64,000 nucleotides of DNA from assembly GCA_947652605.1 (NCBI GenBank), contig OX393578.1, positions 36,027,470 to 36,091,469 of the forward strand. The letters run 5' to 3'. This DNA is from Elmis aenea (Eukaryota > Arthropoda > Insecta > Coleoptera > Elmidae). Of the stretch, positions 24,328 to 36,465 are shown in pieces (within the stretch, counting starts at the first letter, position 1; each line of letters starts with the position of its first letter). Both the position numbers and the translations under genes were made by a program. The notes under the pieces are model-generated. The model was not told where the DNA came from and searched no databases. It was given only the letters and a program-made list of their open reading frames with translations.

Positions 24328-24561
24328 CAGGTGAAACCTCTATTACTTTCTACATCTGTAATTCGATTTACCTCAGTTGCTCGACTTTAGAAAGAGTGCG
24401 TTGAAATCTGCGCACACAAACTGTAAAATTTCTAGTAACATAATTACCATATGAACCTTTTATCCTCCACTATTATTGCATAACCTCCTTAAGTTAATTT
24501 TCCTCTATAACTCAATTTTTATAAGTCTCCCTTGAAAGTCGAGTAAGAGAGGTTTCACCTT
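24328..24561. mobile_element. pogo/Tigger-like miniature element (234 bp)
   Basis: Inverted termini CAGGTGAAACCTCTATTACT and the complement of AAGGTGAAACCTCTCTTACTC, with TA on both sides (24326-24327 and 24562-24563). Ends with a GAAACCTCT..TTACTCGA pattern and a TA target are typical of pogo-like elements. The interior is non-coding. Confidence 0.6.
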
Positions 24562-25646
24562 TAGTTTACAATTTTACAAAAACGCATAAAATTTAAGAAA
24601 CCCTTAGCGATTAGTGCTTTCGCACCAATTTGTGTAATTTTTCTAATAATTATTTATCTTATTCGATTAAGTTCATGTAATTAAAGTAACATTTGCTTAA
24701 ATTTGGAAGTATCGTAAAATAAAGACGAATAATGAATATCTTATCAGAAGATTTGGTGCCTATAAGCAACCAATAATGAAGCCTTCAAGAATCTTTACCA
24801 TAAAAAAAAACTTCAGTTTAAGATCAAGTCGCTAATATTCTCTTTCAATATTTTATGATTAAATTTAGGCCCCCTTCGTTGTAGATCTAGTTCAAATAGT
24901 CCTGCTGCCCCCTTTGTTCACTTATCACATGTGCAAGTGTTATTAGTCCACACTGATAATTTCGTTTACACACGAATTAGAATGTTTTTAATATTAACCT
25001 ATTAACATTATTAAATTACAATTACTAATCATAACTTTACGAACAATTCGTTCTTAATCTAAGCCAATAATAAAAAAATTGTAACAAGATAAAACAAATA
25101 TTTTAAATTTGATATTACAATTTACTAATTTAAAATCATTAATTAGCATTTGGGGTTGACGTCATAACAACGTATCGATGATTGCTTAAATTTTTAATCA
25201 TCTCATTAATATAAAAAAATATTTCCATGGTTCAATTTATATCGATGTTTTCCGGCATCATCAGCCAACCCAAACATTAAAAACTTTACGGAAGAGAGGG
25301 GCAGTAGCATTTTTGGGATTTTTAATACATTCCTGGCACTCTTACAACTTTTAAACGTTGATATAAAAAATATTTTAAAAATGTTGAAACTTAATTTTAT
25401 ATTATAAGAAGTGAAATTTAACAACAATGTTCTATATTCGCAAGCAATCAATTATATAACATCTGAATATTCTTGATAGAGTATAATTTGGTCTTGCACC
25501 AATAACTATATTCACAACAGTGTAATTGTTATATGTATGTCAAAATAACAAACATAAATCGAAGAAGATTGTCAACAAAAGAAACATATTATACAAGTGT
25601 CATGGGAATATGAATTTCCTAACAGCATCGTATTAGTTAGTGCCTG
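24562..25646. other. No gene seen
   Basis: AT-rich sequence; a minus-strand frame at 25206-25451 shows no motif. Confidence 0.5.
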
Positions 25647-25823
25647 CAGGGGAACCTCTTGACTTTGGAAGGCCGCGTGTCACTTCTTACAGTTTTCATA
25701 AGGCCGCAAACTTCTGTTAGAGTAAATCTTTTTTACACTTGAATTCACAAATAAAAGCTCTAGTGCTGATATGCGAAAAGGCCGCATCGAACATCTAAAA
25801 AGGCCGCAGGTTGCTAATCCCTG
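25647..25823. mobile_element. Short hAT-like miniature element
   Basis: The right end GGCCGCAGGTTGCTAATCCCTG and left end CAGGGGAACCTC form a weak inverted pair. Four AAGGCCGC-type motifs are spaced through the interior, a pattern known from some hAT-derived elements. Candidate duplications TATTAGTT (25631-25638) and TATTAGTG (25824-25831) match 7 of 8, but the left one sits 8 bp outside the apparent end, so the boundary is uncertain. Confidence 0.4.
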
Positions 25824-26446
25824 TATTAGTGCATAACTCATCTTGGTCAAATTGAGATTACAAAAAAAATTGTTACATAAATAACTTTTATATTGCTGAA
25901 TTTATGCTTTTTAATTCGTCAAAAATGTTATAACTATTATTTTCATTTCTTTACTACACTAGTTCAGCGACGTCTTGCCGGTAAATCGCTCGTAAAATTG
26001 GTGCACACACAGTCATTTAAACGTTTACAAACAAATATGGTTATGATTACAAGCTAAGTAGATAATAGAAGATATGTTATAAATGTTGAGAAATTTAATA
26101 CTAAAACAGCTATAATTGGTTCACGTATGGATTCTATCACGTTTACCGACTATCAAATATAACTCTGCTCAAATATCAATTACGTATAAACTAATAACGT
26201 AATACAATATCATATGACTAGCATATGCTGTAAAATTATTTGATACTAACTCGCAGCATTTTGTATCAGAAGTATTTACAGAACTAAGGATCGTTTTATT
26301 AAGCTACCATAATATAATTTATTCCTTCAAGTCAGCTATCAATTTTATAACATACAAATAAGTTTTTGTTTTCATAGGTACGAGATAGTGAACTATGTGC
26401 GGTTAGTAAATATTAATAAAATTAAAACTTGTAGATGTAAAATATA
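25824..26446. other. No gene seen
   Basis: AT-rich sequence with no supported feature. Confidence 0.5.
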
Positions 26447-26720
26447 CAGGGTGGTCCACATAGAAGAGCCACTATTCGGATCTCGTAAACGAAGTTTAAA
26501 TTAGACAAATTGTTTTCCTTTTTTTAAGACCTATTCAGTGATGCTTTAATCTTTAAAAAAAACTTCCATGACAGGCCCGATAAAGAACAAAAATCAAAAT
26601 GGGATTTTTTTTAAATCGTTAACTCGGTTATACTTGATGGTGCAAAAATATTTTTGGGAAAAAAGTTATAGATTTTTTTATGCACTGTAAAATAAAAACA
26701 TTCATTTGCAGGTTAAATTA
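26447..26720. mobile_element. FB-1 foldback, left half only
   Basis: Starts CAGGGTGGTCCACATAG after TA and follows the FB-1 left arm to beyond the AAAAATATTTTTGGG block. The right half is missing, and LINE-derived sequence begins shortly after. Confidence 0.7.
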
Positions 26721-26754
26721 AAAAAAAAAAACATGCATATGGATTCCATCTAAA

Positions 26755-27042
26755 AGAAGAAAGAGGGGGAGACCGAAAAGCAAATGGATAGGGTAAAATT
26801 AGCATTGGACAAAAGGGACCTAACGGATATTAACCTTTTCGGTGCTTTGGACGAGTATAATCGCCAAATTTTTACGCGGTCCAAGATGCTCAAGACGAGT
26901 TAACTCGCCCGAACGTTACCGCATTTGAAAGTTATGCGCACTGCAGGCACAGACCGTTTAAAAGCATTGCGCACGAAAACGTTAACTGGAAGAATAGGAA
27001 GGAATGGCGTTTAGGATGCGGTAGACGGCAACCAGTTGTATG
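26755..27042 (+). pseudogene. Decayed C-terminus of an RTE-like LINE
   Basis: Encodes a KRGRPKSKW motif near 26758-26787 and, about 215 bp later, W(R)KEWRLGCGRRQ ending in a stop at 27040-27042. The same pair of motifs forms the C-terminus of the RTE-like LINE at 43994-48258 (GRPRKMW and KWRLGCEKRQ). The intervening part carries a frame, LALDKRDLTDINLFGALDEY, offset by one frame and ending in a stop, with no counterpart in the other copies. A 3' fragment only, not functional. A plus-strand frame just downstream (27074-27262) has no recognised domain. Confidence 0.6.
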
Positions 27043-27299
27043 AAAAACCATTGTATAGGTACATACAAAAGCAATGAACTTTCATTTTTCTCATGATTTT
27101 TATAACTTTAAACTGTACCCACCTAATGAAGTTAAAGAAGAAAAATGCATTTATTTTGGCGCAAAGAAAATGTTAAATGCCTGTTCCGGGGTACCTCGAC
27201 ACGTTTGCTCCAAAGAATGTTTGTTATTATCTCATCAAAAATTTGAGGTTAATGAATTATAAAAAATGCTTTACTTTTATGAATCTTTTAATGAACTCA

Positions 27300-28025
27300 C
27301 CGGTTAGGTACATATAATAAGAAAGCATTTTATTTGCTTAAAACAAATTTAAACTGTTTTATTGCTGTGTTCCCAAATCGTTTTCATTTGTGCTAGAATA
27401 ATATTTATGACCGGAACCTTGACGTAGGAGCGGAATTATAAATTTAATATTTCCCTATAAAAATCAAGAGTTTTACATTTTATTTTTCGTTAAGACCGCA
27501 ATAAATTCAAATGCTGAGATTGGTTCATATGAATTCATTACTTTAAAACGATACTGCATAACTTTCCGACGCATGAAGTCGTAAAACTGCTAAATATAAT
27601 AAATTTTTATTGATCACACAGTTTTTAATTTTATAATCGCAAATTTATCGCTTGAAAGTATTTTAATCCAGAATGTAATGGTTTTTAATCCGCTAGGTTG
27701 CGCATATAAAGTTTAGCAGAAGTTGACGCACTTTAGCACGCACCGTAAAACTATAAAGCGTAAAAAAATAACACCTCAGTTGTGACCTATAAACAGGTTA
27801 ATTTAAACTCGATGGCAATGTCTATTCTTAACCATAATATGAAAAGACGTTTGGTCGAGTTCAGTTATGAGTAAAAAATTGAATTAAGCACCCATACGGC
27901 AAAAAACTTAATGTGAAAAAATAAGAATTATATAAATTTAATTTTCAGTTCATTTCAAATTTTGTTGAAGTTAAGTTTAGCAATTTTGGTATATTTTAAT
28001 TTGGTCAACCTGAGGAATGAAAAAT
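27300..28025. other. No gene seen
   Basis: AT-rich sequence with no supported feature. Confidence 0.5.
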
Positions 28026-28029
28026 CATT

Positions 28030-28290
28030 ACATAAAAAAGATGGCTGAAAGAAATGTATCGCAACTACAGAGGCATTACAGTGACACCTACCTTAAGTAG
28101 ATTGTATGGAAAAATACTATGAGATCTTGCCCGGAGAGGAATATGAAGATAGAAAATTTGAAAACAGTCAGGATTTCGTGTTGGCACATTATGTAATGAT
28201 AACGTATTCCGCCTAAAACAACTTATAGAGAAAAGAATGTGCGTAGAACGGAAAGTGCCCTTACTTTTCATACTGATTTATGTCCATCAA
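28030..28290 (+). pseudogene. Decayed reverse transcriptase fragment of an RTE-like LINE
   Basis: Reading the plus strand from 28063 gives NYRGITVTPTLSRLYGKIL, equivalent to NYRGISVTSSIGRLYGRVL in the LINE at 44193. Further on, after stops and a frame change, are QSGFRVGTLCNDNVFRLKQL and a RKVPLLFI block, matching the FRPGRSCTDNLF region and the FIDLKKAF region. Only this part of the palm/fingers remains. It lies about 1 kb downstream of the 3' fragment at 26755, so the two are not in native order. Confidence 0.7.
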
Positions 28291-28468
28291 TATTGACAAT
28301 TTTTTAATAAATAAAACGTTAGCTTTATTTAAATTAAAACAAATAACTGCTTGAATAAAAAAATTGCTTAATTACGATTTTAATAACGTTTTCGATATCT
28401 GCAATTTATTTAATTTGTTTAAATCGCCGGTTAGTACATTGAATTTAATTAATACTTGGATTGTAAAC

Positions 28469-29329
28469 CAGGGACTAAAAACGAAAAAAATTCCGTTCGT
28501 TTCTGTTCGGAACGAAAACGAAATATACCGTTTTCGTTCTTTTCGTTCTAACCGAAAAAATTCTTTTTTCGAAAATATAGCAAGTGCTGTTTTAAAGTTG
28601 TTTTAGTACTAAAAATCTATGCATTTGAATAAAATAAGATCCTGCTGTAATTATTTAAAAAGACAAAAGAATGAATTCAAGTGGATAATTTACTAAATGT
28701 TATAAATAAAAAAGATATTTAAAAAAAACTTGTATTAATTTGAAATGTACTTTAACTTTATAGTTTGTACATACCATACAATATACATTTTCACATTTCG
28801 TTAAATCTTACTAGCAACACATCTTCCAATAAATCCTCTTTTACATTAGTCCTTTTCGAAGTAAGAATACATTTTACTATTATTATGTCTAAACGCAAAT
28901 AAAACATACACATTGATAATATATATCCAATCAAGTGTATATTCTATATTGATGATCTAAAAAACAAATTAGAAATAGAGAATATCTGTACCGTTAATTG
29001 TGTTACACGAAATTGCAAGTATAAACAATAAAGTTGTTAATACATATTCAAGTAAATATATTGAGAAAAGTGAAGCTCACTTATTTCAAGTGAGATTTTT
29101 TACTGTCTCCCCAGCACAGAAAGTAAATTCGCGTTTGTGTTTAACAAATAAAATTGAAATAGCGACAAAACCGGTTAAAACCGGTTAAAACCGGTTTTGG
29201 AAAATATTTATTTCGTTTTCGTTCTTGAACGAAAAATTATAATTTCGTTTTCGGTTTCGTTTTCGTTCTTAAAAAAATTTCGGTTAATTTCGTTTAACGT
29301 TTTCGTTTTCGTTCCGTTCTCAGTCCCTG
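28469..29329. mobile_element. hAT non-autonomous element, internally deleted copy (861 bp)
   Basis: Starts CAGGGACTAAAAACG, ends GTTCTCAGTCCCTG, with a perfect 8-bp duplication TTGTAAAC at 28461-28468 and 29330-29337. Subterminal regions are filled with TTTTCGTT motifs, and an ACCGGTTAAAACCGG block lies near the right end. It is a close relative of the 1,200-bp element at 46126-47325, lacking about 340 bp internally (junction near 28570). Open frames inside it are translations of the repeat motifs and not genes. Confidence 0.92.
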
Positions 29330-29835
29330 TTGTAAACAACCACGTTATGCGTGTTACACATATTTCAGGCAAATATTCTATTTATATGCAAACTTAGGTA
29401 GTTTAAAGGTCTTTTTCTTGCAATACTTGAATTTTTAGTATGTTCATAAAAATAATTTGATGTGGTTACTTTAAAACGTTTGACTAAATTATTGTCAAGA
29501 TAATTTAAAAACAATTTTAACCGATTTTTGCCTTAGGTGTATTAATCTGTCCGATTATAAAGTTGTTTTATTTAAAATTAAGTCTAAAAACTAGATCAAG
29601 CCAAAAATAAACCTAGATTAAAACATCGATCCATTAATCAAATTTACACATGATTAAATCAATTTAACTGCAAAAAGTAACGACGTTAAAAAACTTTTAA
29701 ATAAAGGTGCAAATATCCTTTGATCTTAAGATATTTCTAACCACCGTCTGAGTTCTTCACGAAAAAAAAATTTTTTACTGAATTCACTAATACAAATGAA
29801 TTCTTAATTTTTATTTTATGCTACGTATACGTATA

Positions 29836-29900
29836 CCGGATGATTCAGTTTGACTGTTGCATCCCTATAACTTTTTAATTATTGAAAATAACCCCAACAA
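29836..29900 (+). mobile_element. Solo terminus of the CCGGGTGATTCA family (TE-C)
   Basis: CCGGATGATTCAGTTTGACT after TA, close to the termini at 6912 and 31663. The right boundary is not visible. Confidence 0.4.
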
Positions 29901-31660
29901 ACCTTATATATAAAGACGCTATTTAATTTATTTATCAAACGATATATGATGTGGATAAGATATCTGGAATACCCTTTATATAGATATGTGCGCTTAAGAT
30001 AACTGGTCAAGCGGCTATCATTACCTATGAATCCAAAAAGTGTAAAAGATAATAATCTAAAAAATATACGCACAAAACCATTGAACTATCGCTCAGAAAA
30101 CTACAAATAACATGGTTCGCATGTCAGTCTCATTTAATTAAGCTAGATATGTACAGTAAAAGTAAATAAGGTCAATTTTGATTGTTTGTTTTATCCTGTA
30201 GTTATATTGAACAATATGTTATTAAAAACCAGCAATGAAATTATCCATTCTTCTTTGATTATTCACACGCAAGCGTGAAATATGTTAATTTATTTTGATA
30301 AATTATGTTTCAAACCTCATTACTTTTATACTTAAACCTTAAATTGATTTAAAACTTGTGTTATATATCTGACAACGAACTGTAATGATTATCGATTAAG
30401 CTTAATAATATTTTAACATCAAGTATGTTGTCGTCTAATACCACTTTTTTTATGACATGGGTATGTCAGTATTTTAACTTGTATTTGACACAACACTGAC
30501 ATACTACTTAAATTAATACATAAATTATGAACAAAAAATTGAGCAAAAAGTAGTTCAAAAATCCATTAGCAATGTTATAGTTGATGATATGTAATTAGTT
30601 ATCAATTTTTATTGGCTTCAATTTATGCAAATGAACCTTTTAAAGTGTCGTAAACATTTTTGTCTACCTCCGCAATAGTTTATCTGCCGATTATCTATTG
30701 TTATTGCTGTACTTTGTTGATTAAATTGTTAAAAACTGGTTTTGAAGTTCTACAGTTATAAAAAGTGTTCTCTTCCACTATTATTGCACTAGCTTCGTCA
30801 AATTTGAAAAGGTTTGTTGTCGAAATTGTCTCGTTTGATCTCAGAATGTAAACAACCTTGAAAATCACGAGTATAGTATTCTATGAAAATATTACTTTCT
30901 TTCGTCTTCATGTGGAGAAAGTAATAGCCTTAACATTCTATGTATAAACCAGTGTATTATAAACGCAAAACGTATGATTGATTTTAGTTGTCAGTAAATG
31001 ATTTGTTGAACCATGCAAATCCAATTGATTTGAAACATGCATCGACAAAATGATGGTATTGAAAGATTTGAGTGATTGCAAATATGGATGGTCACATTTT
31101 CACGTAAATAGATACTGACAAAACTTTTAATTTTTGCCTATAATAGTTGAATAAATGATCGATCAATATACAAAGAAACTAAACAGCAAAATTAATACAA
31201 CTTTAAATCATTGTCATGAATATTTGTTCACAAAAGTATGTGTTACAAAAGTTATAAGGGGATATACACATTTAAGTTTTATACTGAAAAGTGATTTAAT
31301 TTTCCCACCAAAGCAAAAATTTAATCACTAAAATATGAATAGTTAAAAGTGGTAACACATTTGAAAATTTGTGTAAACCAATTAGAATGAGAGTAATTTT
31401 TAAGTGGTTGGAGGTTGTATATTGAACAAATTATTTGTTGATAATTTAATAGGTTATAATTCTATTTTTTTTTAACATAACCTATAATTTACTCATAACG
31501 AAGAATGAACTTCCAGGTTCGAAATGTGTTATCCTCAGTACTGCGTTTGAGAAGTAAGTGAGAACACATCACTTATAATTGGGGGGCTTTATAATTAATA
31601 AACCCACCTATTTTCACCAATAAGAATAAAGTACCGCATTTCTTTTAAGAATATAATTAC
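29901..31660. other. No gene seen; small hairpin at 30888-30924
   Basis: AT-rich sequence. An 11-bp stem (TATTACTTTCT with AGAAAGTAATA) occurs around 30888-30924 but does not extend into a precursor-like hairpin. Nothing else supported. Confidence 0.45.
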
Positions 31661-31662
31661 TA

Positions 31663-32540
31663 ACGGGTGATTCAGTTTGACTGGCCACCTCTATAACTTT
31701 GTTATTCTCCAAAAAAGACCATATTAACCTTGCATTTTTGTAAATCGAAATTTTCTATAAAATGACGTAAATGTTTTTCTACGATTATTATATTAATCCG
31801 GCGTTAGTCAACTTTTTTTATTTTTATTTACACTGGATACTTTTTTAATTTATTCTGATATAGATTTTAATTTTAAATTCGATCATTCAATAAGAAAATT
31901 AACATACATAGGAAAGTTTCTGAGACAAGAGTTTCAAAGTTATTTATTATTTTCCTCAAGATCTTAGCAATCTTTGTATTTATTAGACAAAGCACGATCA
32001 ATTATTAACAGTTCACAGTGTGTACCAACTTTTTACTAATACAGTTGTACAGTTGCCTTTGTATTTAATGCCTTAAATACTTACTCACAGAGGAAATTCG
32101 GCAGAATGTCCATTTTCAATTTAATGTTTACAAAATAATGATTTTTCGTCGAAAAATATTGTTACACATATACACAAAATATAAACTGACAATTACTACA
32201 GCGATCGTGTTTTGTTTAGTCAAATTCGATTGGTAAGATTTTGTTAAAATAACAAAATAAGTTCAAACTCGTTTTTCTCAAATATTAATTTTTCTTCATT
32301 TTTTTAAATGCAAAATTGGATTTAGAATTAAATTGTCTGCCAAAACTAATACTAAAAAAAACATGATGTAGTTTTTTAAAAAAGTTGACTCGCCAATCTA
32401 ATATGTTTTGTGGTTGAAAAAAACTTTTTAACGTAATTTGATATTAGTTTCCTGCGATGTAAAAAAATTATTTATTGGGGTTTTCTCTTTGAAAAAATAA
32501 AGTTTTAGGGGTAGACAGCCAAACTGAATGAAAAACCCGG
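31663..32540. mobile_element. TE-C family miniature element (878 bp)
   Basis: The left end ACGGGTGATTCAGTTTGACT pairs with the right-end complement CCGGGTTTTTCATTCAGTTT, with TA on both sides (31661-31662 and 32541-32542). Similarity between the two arms continues, diverged, for over 100 bp. No coding frame. TA duplication suggests Tc1/mariner-type mobilisation. Confidence 0.65.
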
Positions 32541-32553
32541 TATACGTTTAATA

Positions 32554-33663
32554 CAGGGTTATCCACTTTTTTTGTAGCAGGACTTTAACAGTCGATACAA
32601 AGACTTATTTTAAAGAGAATATTCGATATCAACATGGGCCCATAAACGCTTCCTTTTAAAGATACAGGGTGTTGAAATTTTCGAAAAAATATCGATAATG
32701 TTTAACCGTTTCCCAACCGGTAGATATATTTAAACCAAATTTGGTATACAGACAGCACCACCTTACAGATTACCATATTCGGTGAGAATTTCAAGCCCCA
32801 CAAGAAACCAGTGGCGGAGTTGTGGAGGTTGAGTTTCAATAAATTTTATAAAAAACTAGTACGGCCCTGTTCAAAATCAAACTCGAACTTGTTTTTGGGT
32901 AGAGCATTCTATTCTAAACAGAAAGTGCCTTCTGACTTTTCTTCGTATCTGCCACCGTTCGGCGCGGAATTTGATTTATTTTACTATTCTCGCGAAACAA
33001 TTGCTCATAAATGCGATCTGAAAATATCGCGAAAAGCAGAAAATTGCAAATTGCAGAGTGAGTGCTCAAAATGTAGATCATTAATAGTTAATTTAGCAGA
33101 ACTTCTTCCCTCATTTTTAGCATGTTCCGTTATTTAATACTGCAAAGATCGGTAATAACTTCTTTATTTCGAATATTAGCGATATTTTTAAATCGAATGT
33201 ACGATACTTATAAGCTAATTTTTCGCGAGAATAGTAAAATAAATCGAATTCCGCGCCAAACGGTGGCAGATACGAAGAAAAGTTAAAATGCACTTTCTGT
33301 TTAGAATAAAATGCACTACTTAAAAACAAGTTCGAGTGTAATTTTGAACAGGGCCGTACTAGTTTTTTATAAAATCTATTGAAACTGAATCCCCACAACT
33401 CCGCCACTGGTTGCTTGTGGGGCTTGAAATTCTCACCGAATATGGTAATCTGTAAGGTGGTGCTGTCTGTATACCAAATTTGATTTAAATATATCTACCG
33501 GTTGGGAAACGGTTAAAAATTATCGATATTTTTTCAAAAATTTCAACACCCTGTATCTTTAAAAGGAAGCGTTTATGGACCCATGTTGATATAGAATATT
33601 CGCTTTAAAATAAGTCTTTGTATAGACTATTAAAGTCCTGCTACAAAAAATTGGACCACCCTG
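32554..33663. mobile_element. Foldback element, family FB-3 (1,110 bp)
   Basis: Two inverted arms of about 450-500 bp, from 32554 to about 33050 and from about 33170 to 33663, flanked by TA. The ends read CAGGGTTATCC and GGACCACCCTG. Matching internal landmarks include the CACCCTGTATCTTTAAAAGG block, an ACCGGTAGATATAT block and a GGCGGAGTTGTGG block. A second pair of CAGGGTGTTGAAA-like ends lies inside the arms (near 32666 and 33552), as though one foldback had formed inside another. The arms encode nearly the same peptide on opposite strands (see next entry). Only 11 bp separate it from the preceding element. Confidence 0.8.
32811..33407. other. Mirrored reading frames in the arms of FB-3
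   Basis: The plus strand at 32811-33137 and minus strand at 33117-33407 both open with an MAELW start (in-frame GCGGAGTTGTGG context) and share FYKKLVRPCSK, FYSKQKV and SSYLPPFGAEFDLFYYSRE, then diverge near the centre. This follows directly from the arms being inverted copies. Differences between arms are a mixture of replacements and silent changes, and the frames end at unrelated stops, so I see no sign of selection for protein. I recognise no domain. It could be a remnant of a captured coding segment, but a non-coding foldback is the simpler reading. Confidence 0.4.
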
Positions 33664-33665
33664 TA

Positions 33666-36465
33666 TCCTGTGTATGATGTATTTACTTGAACTTAAAGAC
33701 TTTAAGAATTTCTAATTACATAATTCGACTCTGTGTTTCAAAATGCATATTTTGCTTGTAAAGGTAAAAAGTGGTCTCGTAGGTGTTTACTTTAAATACA
33801 AAAATGTTTCCGTTGTTTTATTTATTGCTTGATATATATACTGATGAATGCATAACGATTGTGTGTGTCAATAAATCAACAAGTGTTAACCTAATTATAC
33901 AAACATTAACACATTTATGCATCGAAGATAAATTTATGTATGTGTATGCATAAACTAGTTCTTCAAGCCTAAAACAGGTACATCACAGATGTACGTATTA
34001 AGTCGATTGTTCCATAGATCACGAACTGGTATTTGCAACCTGTTAAGTCACCTGTAAAATAAATTTATAACTGTGTTTAAGCATGTTTAGTGTTAGTTTT
34101 CCGTATTTTAATCGAAACCGACAGCTAAAGTAGTTGAGACAAAAACATGATCAATAAACAAATCGATTAATGATTAGCTGAGTAGCTATATGAAAACACT
34201 ATTTTACAATGTAAACTTGTAAGACAACACCTTTAAACAAACGTGAAAGTAGATATGTTAACACTTAAGCAAAACTTCTTTTTGATATTTATTGTTTTGT
34301 ATAAATTAATTAATACTGGGTAACAAACTGCTAACATACATATTAGGTGTTTATGCAATCTATAAATAGTAAATCAGTGATTCAGAATTATTTACCAGAC
34401 ATAATATTAGTAAAACGATAGTAATGTTTGCTACGGAGTCAAAGGATCAAATAACAAAACAATATACATTAGCATTTACTAAACATTAAAAATATTTTTT
34501 CAGTTTGAAATATAAACGTTGGTATGGTAGTTTGAAAGCGAAACTGGATAATTCTTGGCAGGATTTCGAATTGTTTTTCTCCAACAGATTTTTATTAAAC
34601 AATTTTAGTTGAATTGTATTACCACAATTTTACAATAAATTTTTGTAATACTATTTAAGAAAACTTAGTCTTATTCTTAATTTATTTACAGAAAGTCTTG
34701 CCGCATAAAATGCTTTCTCAGTTTCTATTGACATGGGTGGAATTGTTTTGAGATCATTTAGCAAAAAAGAGACATCGTTTTTATCAATAAAATTTCATAC
34801 AAAAAAAATAGAACGGTAAACTTATTTTGATAATATAAACTTTGTCATGAAGACCGGGCTTCTTTACGCATACTATGGATGTACATAATTTGTTATTCTA
34901 AAGCAGAAAACTATTTTTAAATAAAAATTAAGTTTTTCCATAATTTAATGTTAGTTAAGTTATTTACAATAAGTTTTGATGTTTTTGATATTAATAAAAT
35001 TGTCATAGGATTACAAAGATTTTAATACAAAATAAACGAAAATAGCAGTTTTTATATATTCCGGGTAATCCGTGTCAATAAGTATTTCCCGAGAAATATA
35101 AAATTAGTCATAAATGGACCGGTATACCGGAAGAGAAACTCCGATTGTGACCTACTCAATTGATATAGGTATGATAAAAAAGTTTAAAATTTTTTTTAAA
35201 AACTGACTTTTTGAACATAAATGGCTTAAAATAAATTAAACCAAATTTAGAAAAGTTTGCTTTTAGTAAGAGAAATAAATTTGCGATTTTTATGTATTTC
35301 TTTAAACAAGATCAAACGAATGTTATTGTTATTTTTAAAACGTTTGTAGTAGGTATTTAAAAAAATGAGTAGGTACATGATTGTATATATAAATTTTTCC
35401 TCATAAACAAAATTGTTTAACCATGCACACCTTCATTATTCGATGTCTCTGGTTACCTTAAATCAAAATATATAAATAACATAAGAAAAAAATCACTTAT
35501 TTTTTAATAATAAACTGTACTTATTTGTTTAAATAGGTATTCAAGAGTTCTACCTTATTAAAAAAGCAACAAGATTTTAAAAACCATCAACTGAAAATGT
35601 GTATTATACAGATTATTACTGCTCGTAGATGAAAAAAATTTGAATAAAATCGTCTTTATTAGTAAGTTGTTAAATTTAACAACTGATAAAATCAAATTAG
35701 TATTGTTAAAAACATTTTTGGTAGGTACACCAAAGAATTTCGAATCAGTGTATAGGTTGGTTTACAATTATATTAATTTAACAAACAATTTATAACGTAC
35801 ACACCGCTATAGAACAAACAATAATTAGGTAACTTGGTAACTGTGTGACAATTCATGGCCAATTAAATGCAATTTTTACTCGGTATAGTTGTTTTTGGTG
35901 TTAAGACAAAGAAATGTCGTAATAAGCGTAACAAGAAAATAAAACTGTTATGTATTAACTAGACCAAACACTGATGCATCCCGATCTAATAGATACAAAA
36001 AAAGCCTTAAACAACTAAAACAAATATGTTAGTAAACACGGTGTTATTGTTAACTTTGATAAATATTTAATTAAAGTCGCCTAATTATTGATTTTAACAA
36101 TATCTTTGAAATAACTAGTCGTCTATTGATAAAATCTCAGATTTTAATTTTGAAAGATGTTGATTCTAAAAAAATGCTGCTAATAAATTTATAAATTTTA
36201 ACTAGTGGAGTTGAAACAAATCTTTATCAACTTAATAAAATATATTACTTGACGTAAATTATTGTTTTAAAAGTCTTAAATAAATAATGACTTATTAGTT
36301 GATTGAAACTCTTGTTTCACTTTTATAAATTTTGATTCTAATGCTTAATATTATATGCAAATAAATACAAAATTAATAAACTTAATATTCGCGTATAATT
36401 TCCATAAAATATGCTTAAAATACACAGGAACTTTTACTTCAATTAAATTTTTTAATATTATATAG
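33666..36465. other. Gene-free AT-rich stretch with one possible TE end at 35061
   Basis: CCGGGTAATCCGTGTCAATA at 35061 resembles an element terminus, but no partner end is visible. Otherwise no supported feature. Confidence 0.45.

Noticed and set aside
28364..28606. Plus-strand frame spanning an hAT boundary
   Set aside because: It crosses the hAT end at 28469; its Arg/Ser/Phe-rich tail is the element's subterminal repeat, also read through at 46126-46256.
30888..30924. microRNA precursor
   Set aside because: The stem is only about 11 bp with an unpaired continuation, too short for a precursor.
32811..33407. Two convergent protein-coding genes
   Set aside because: The frames are inverted copies within the arms of one foldback element and lose similarity at its centre.
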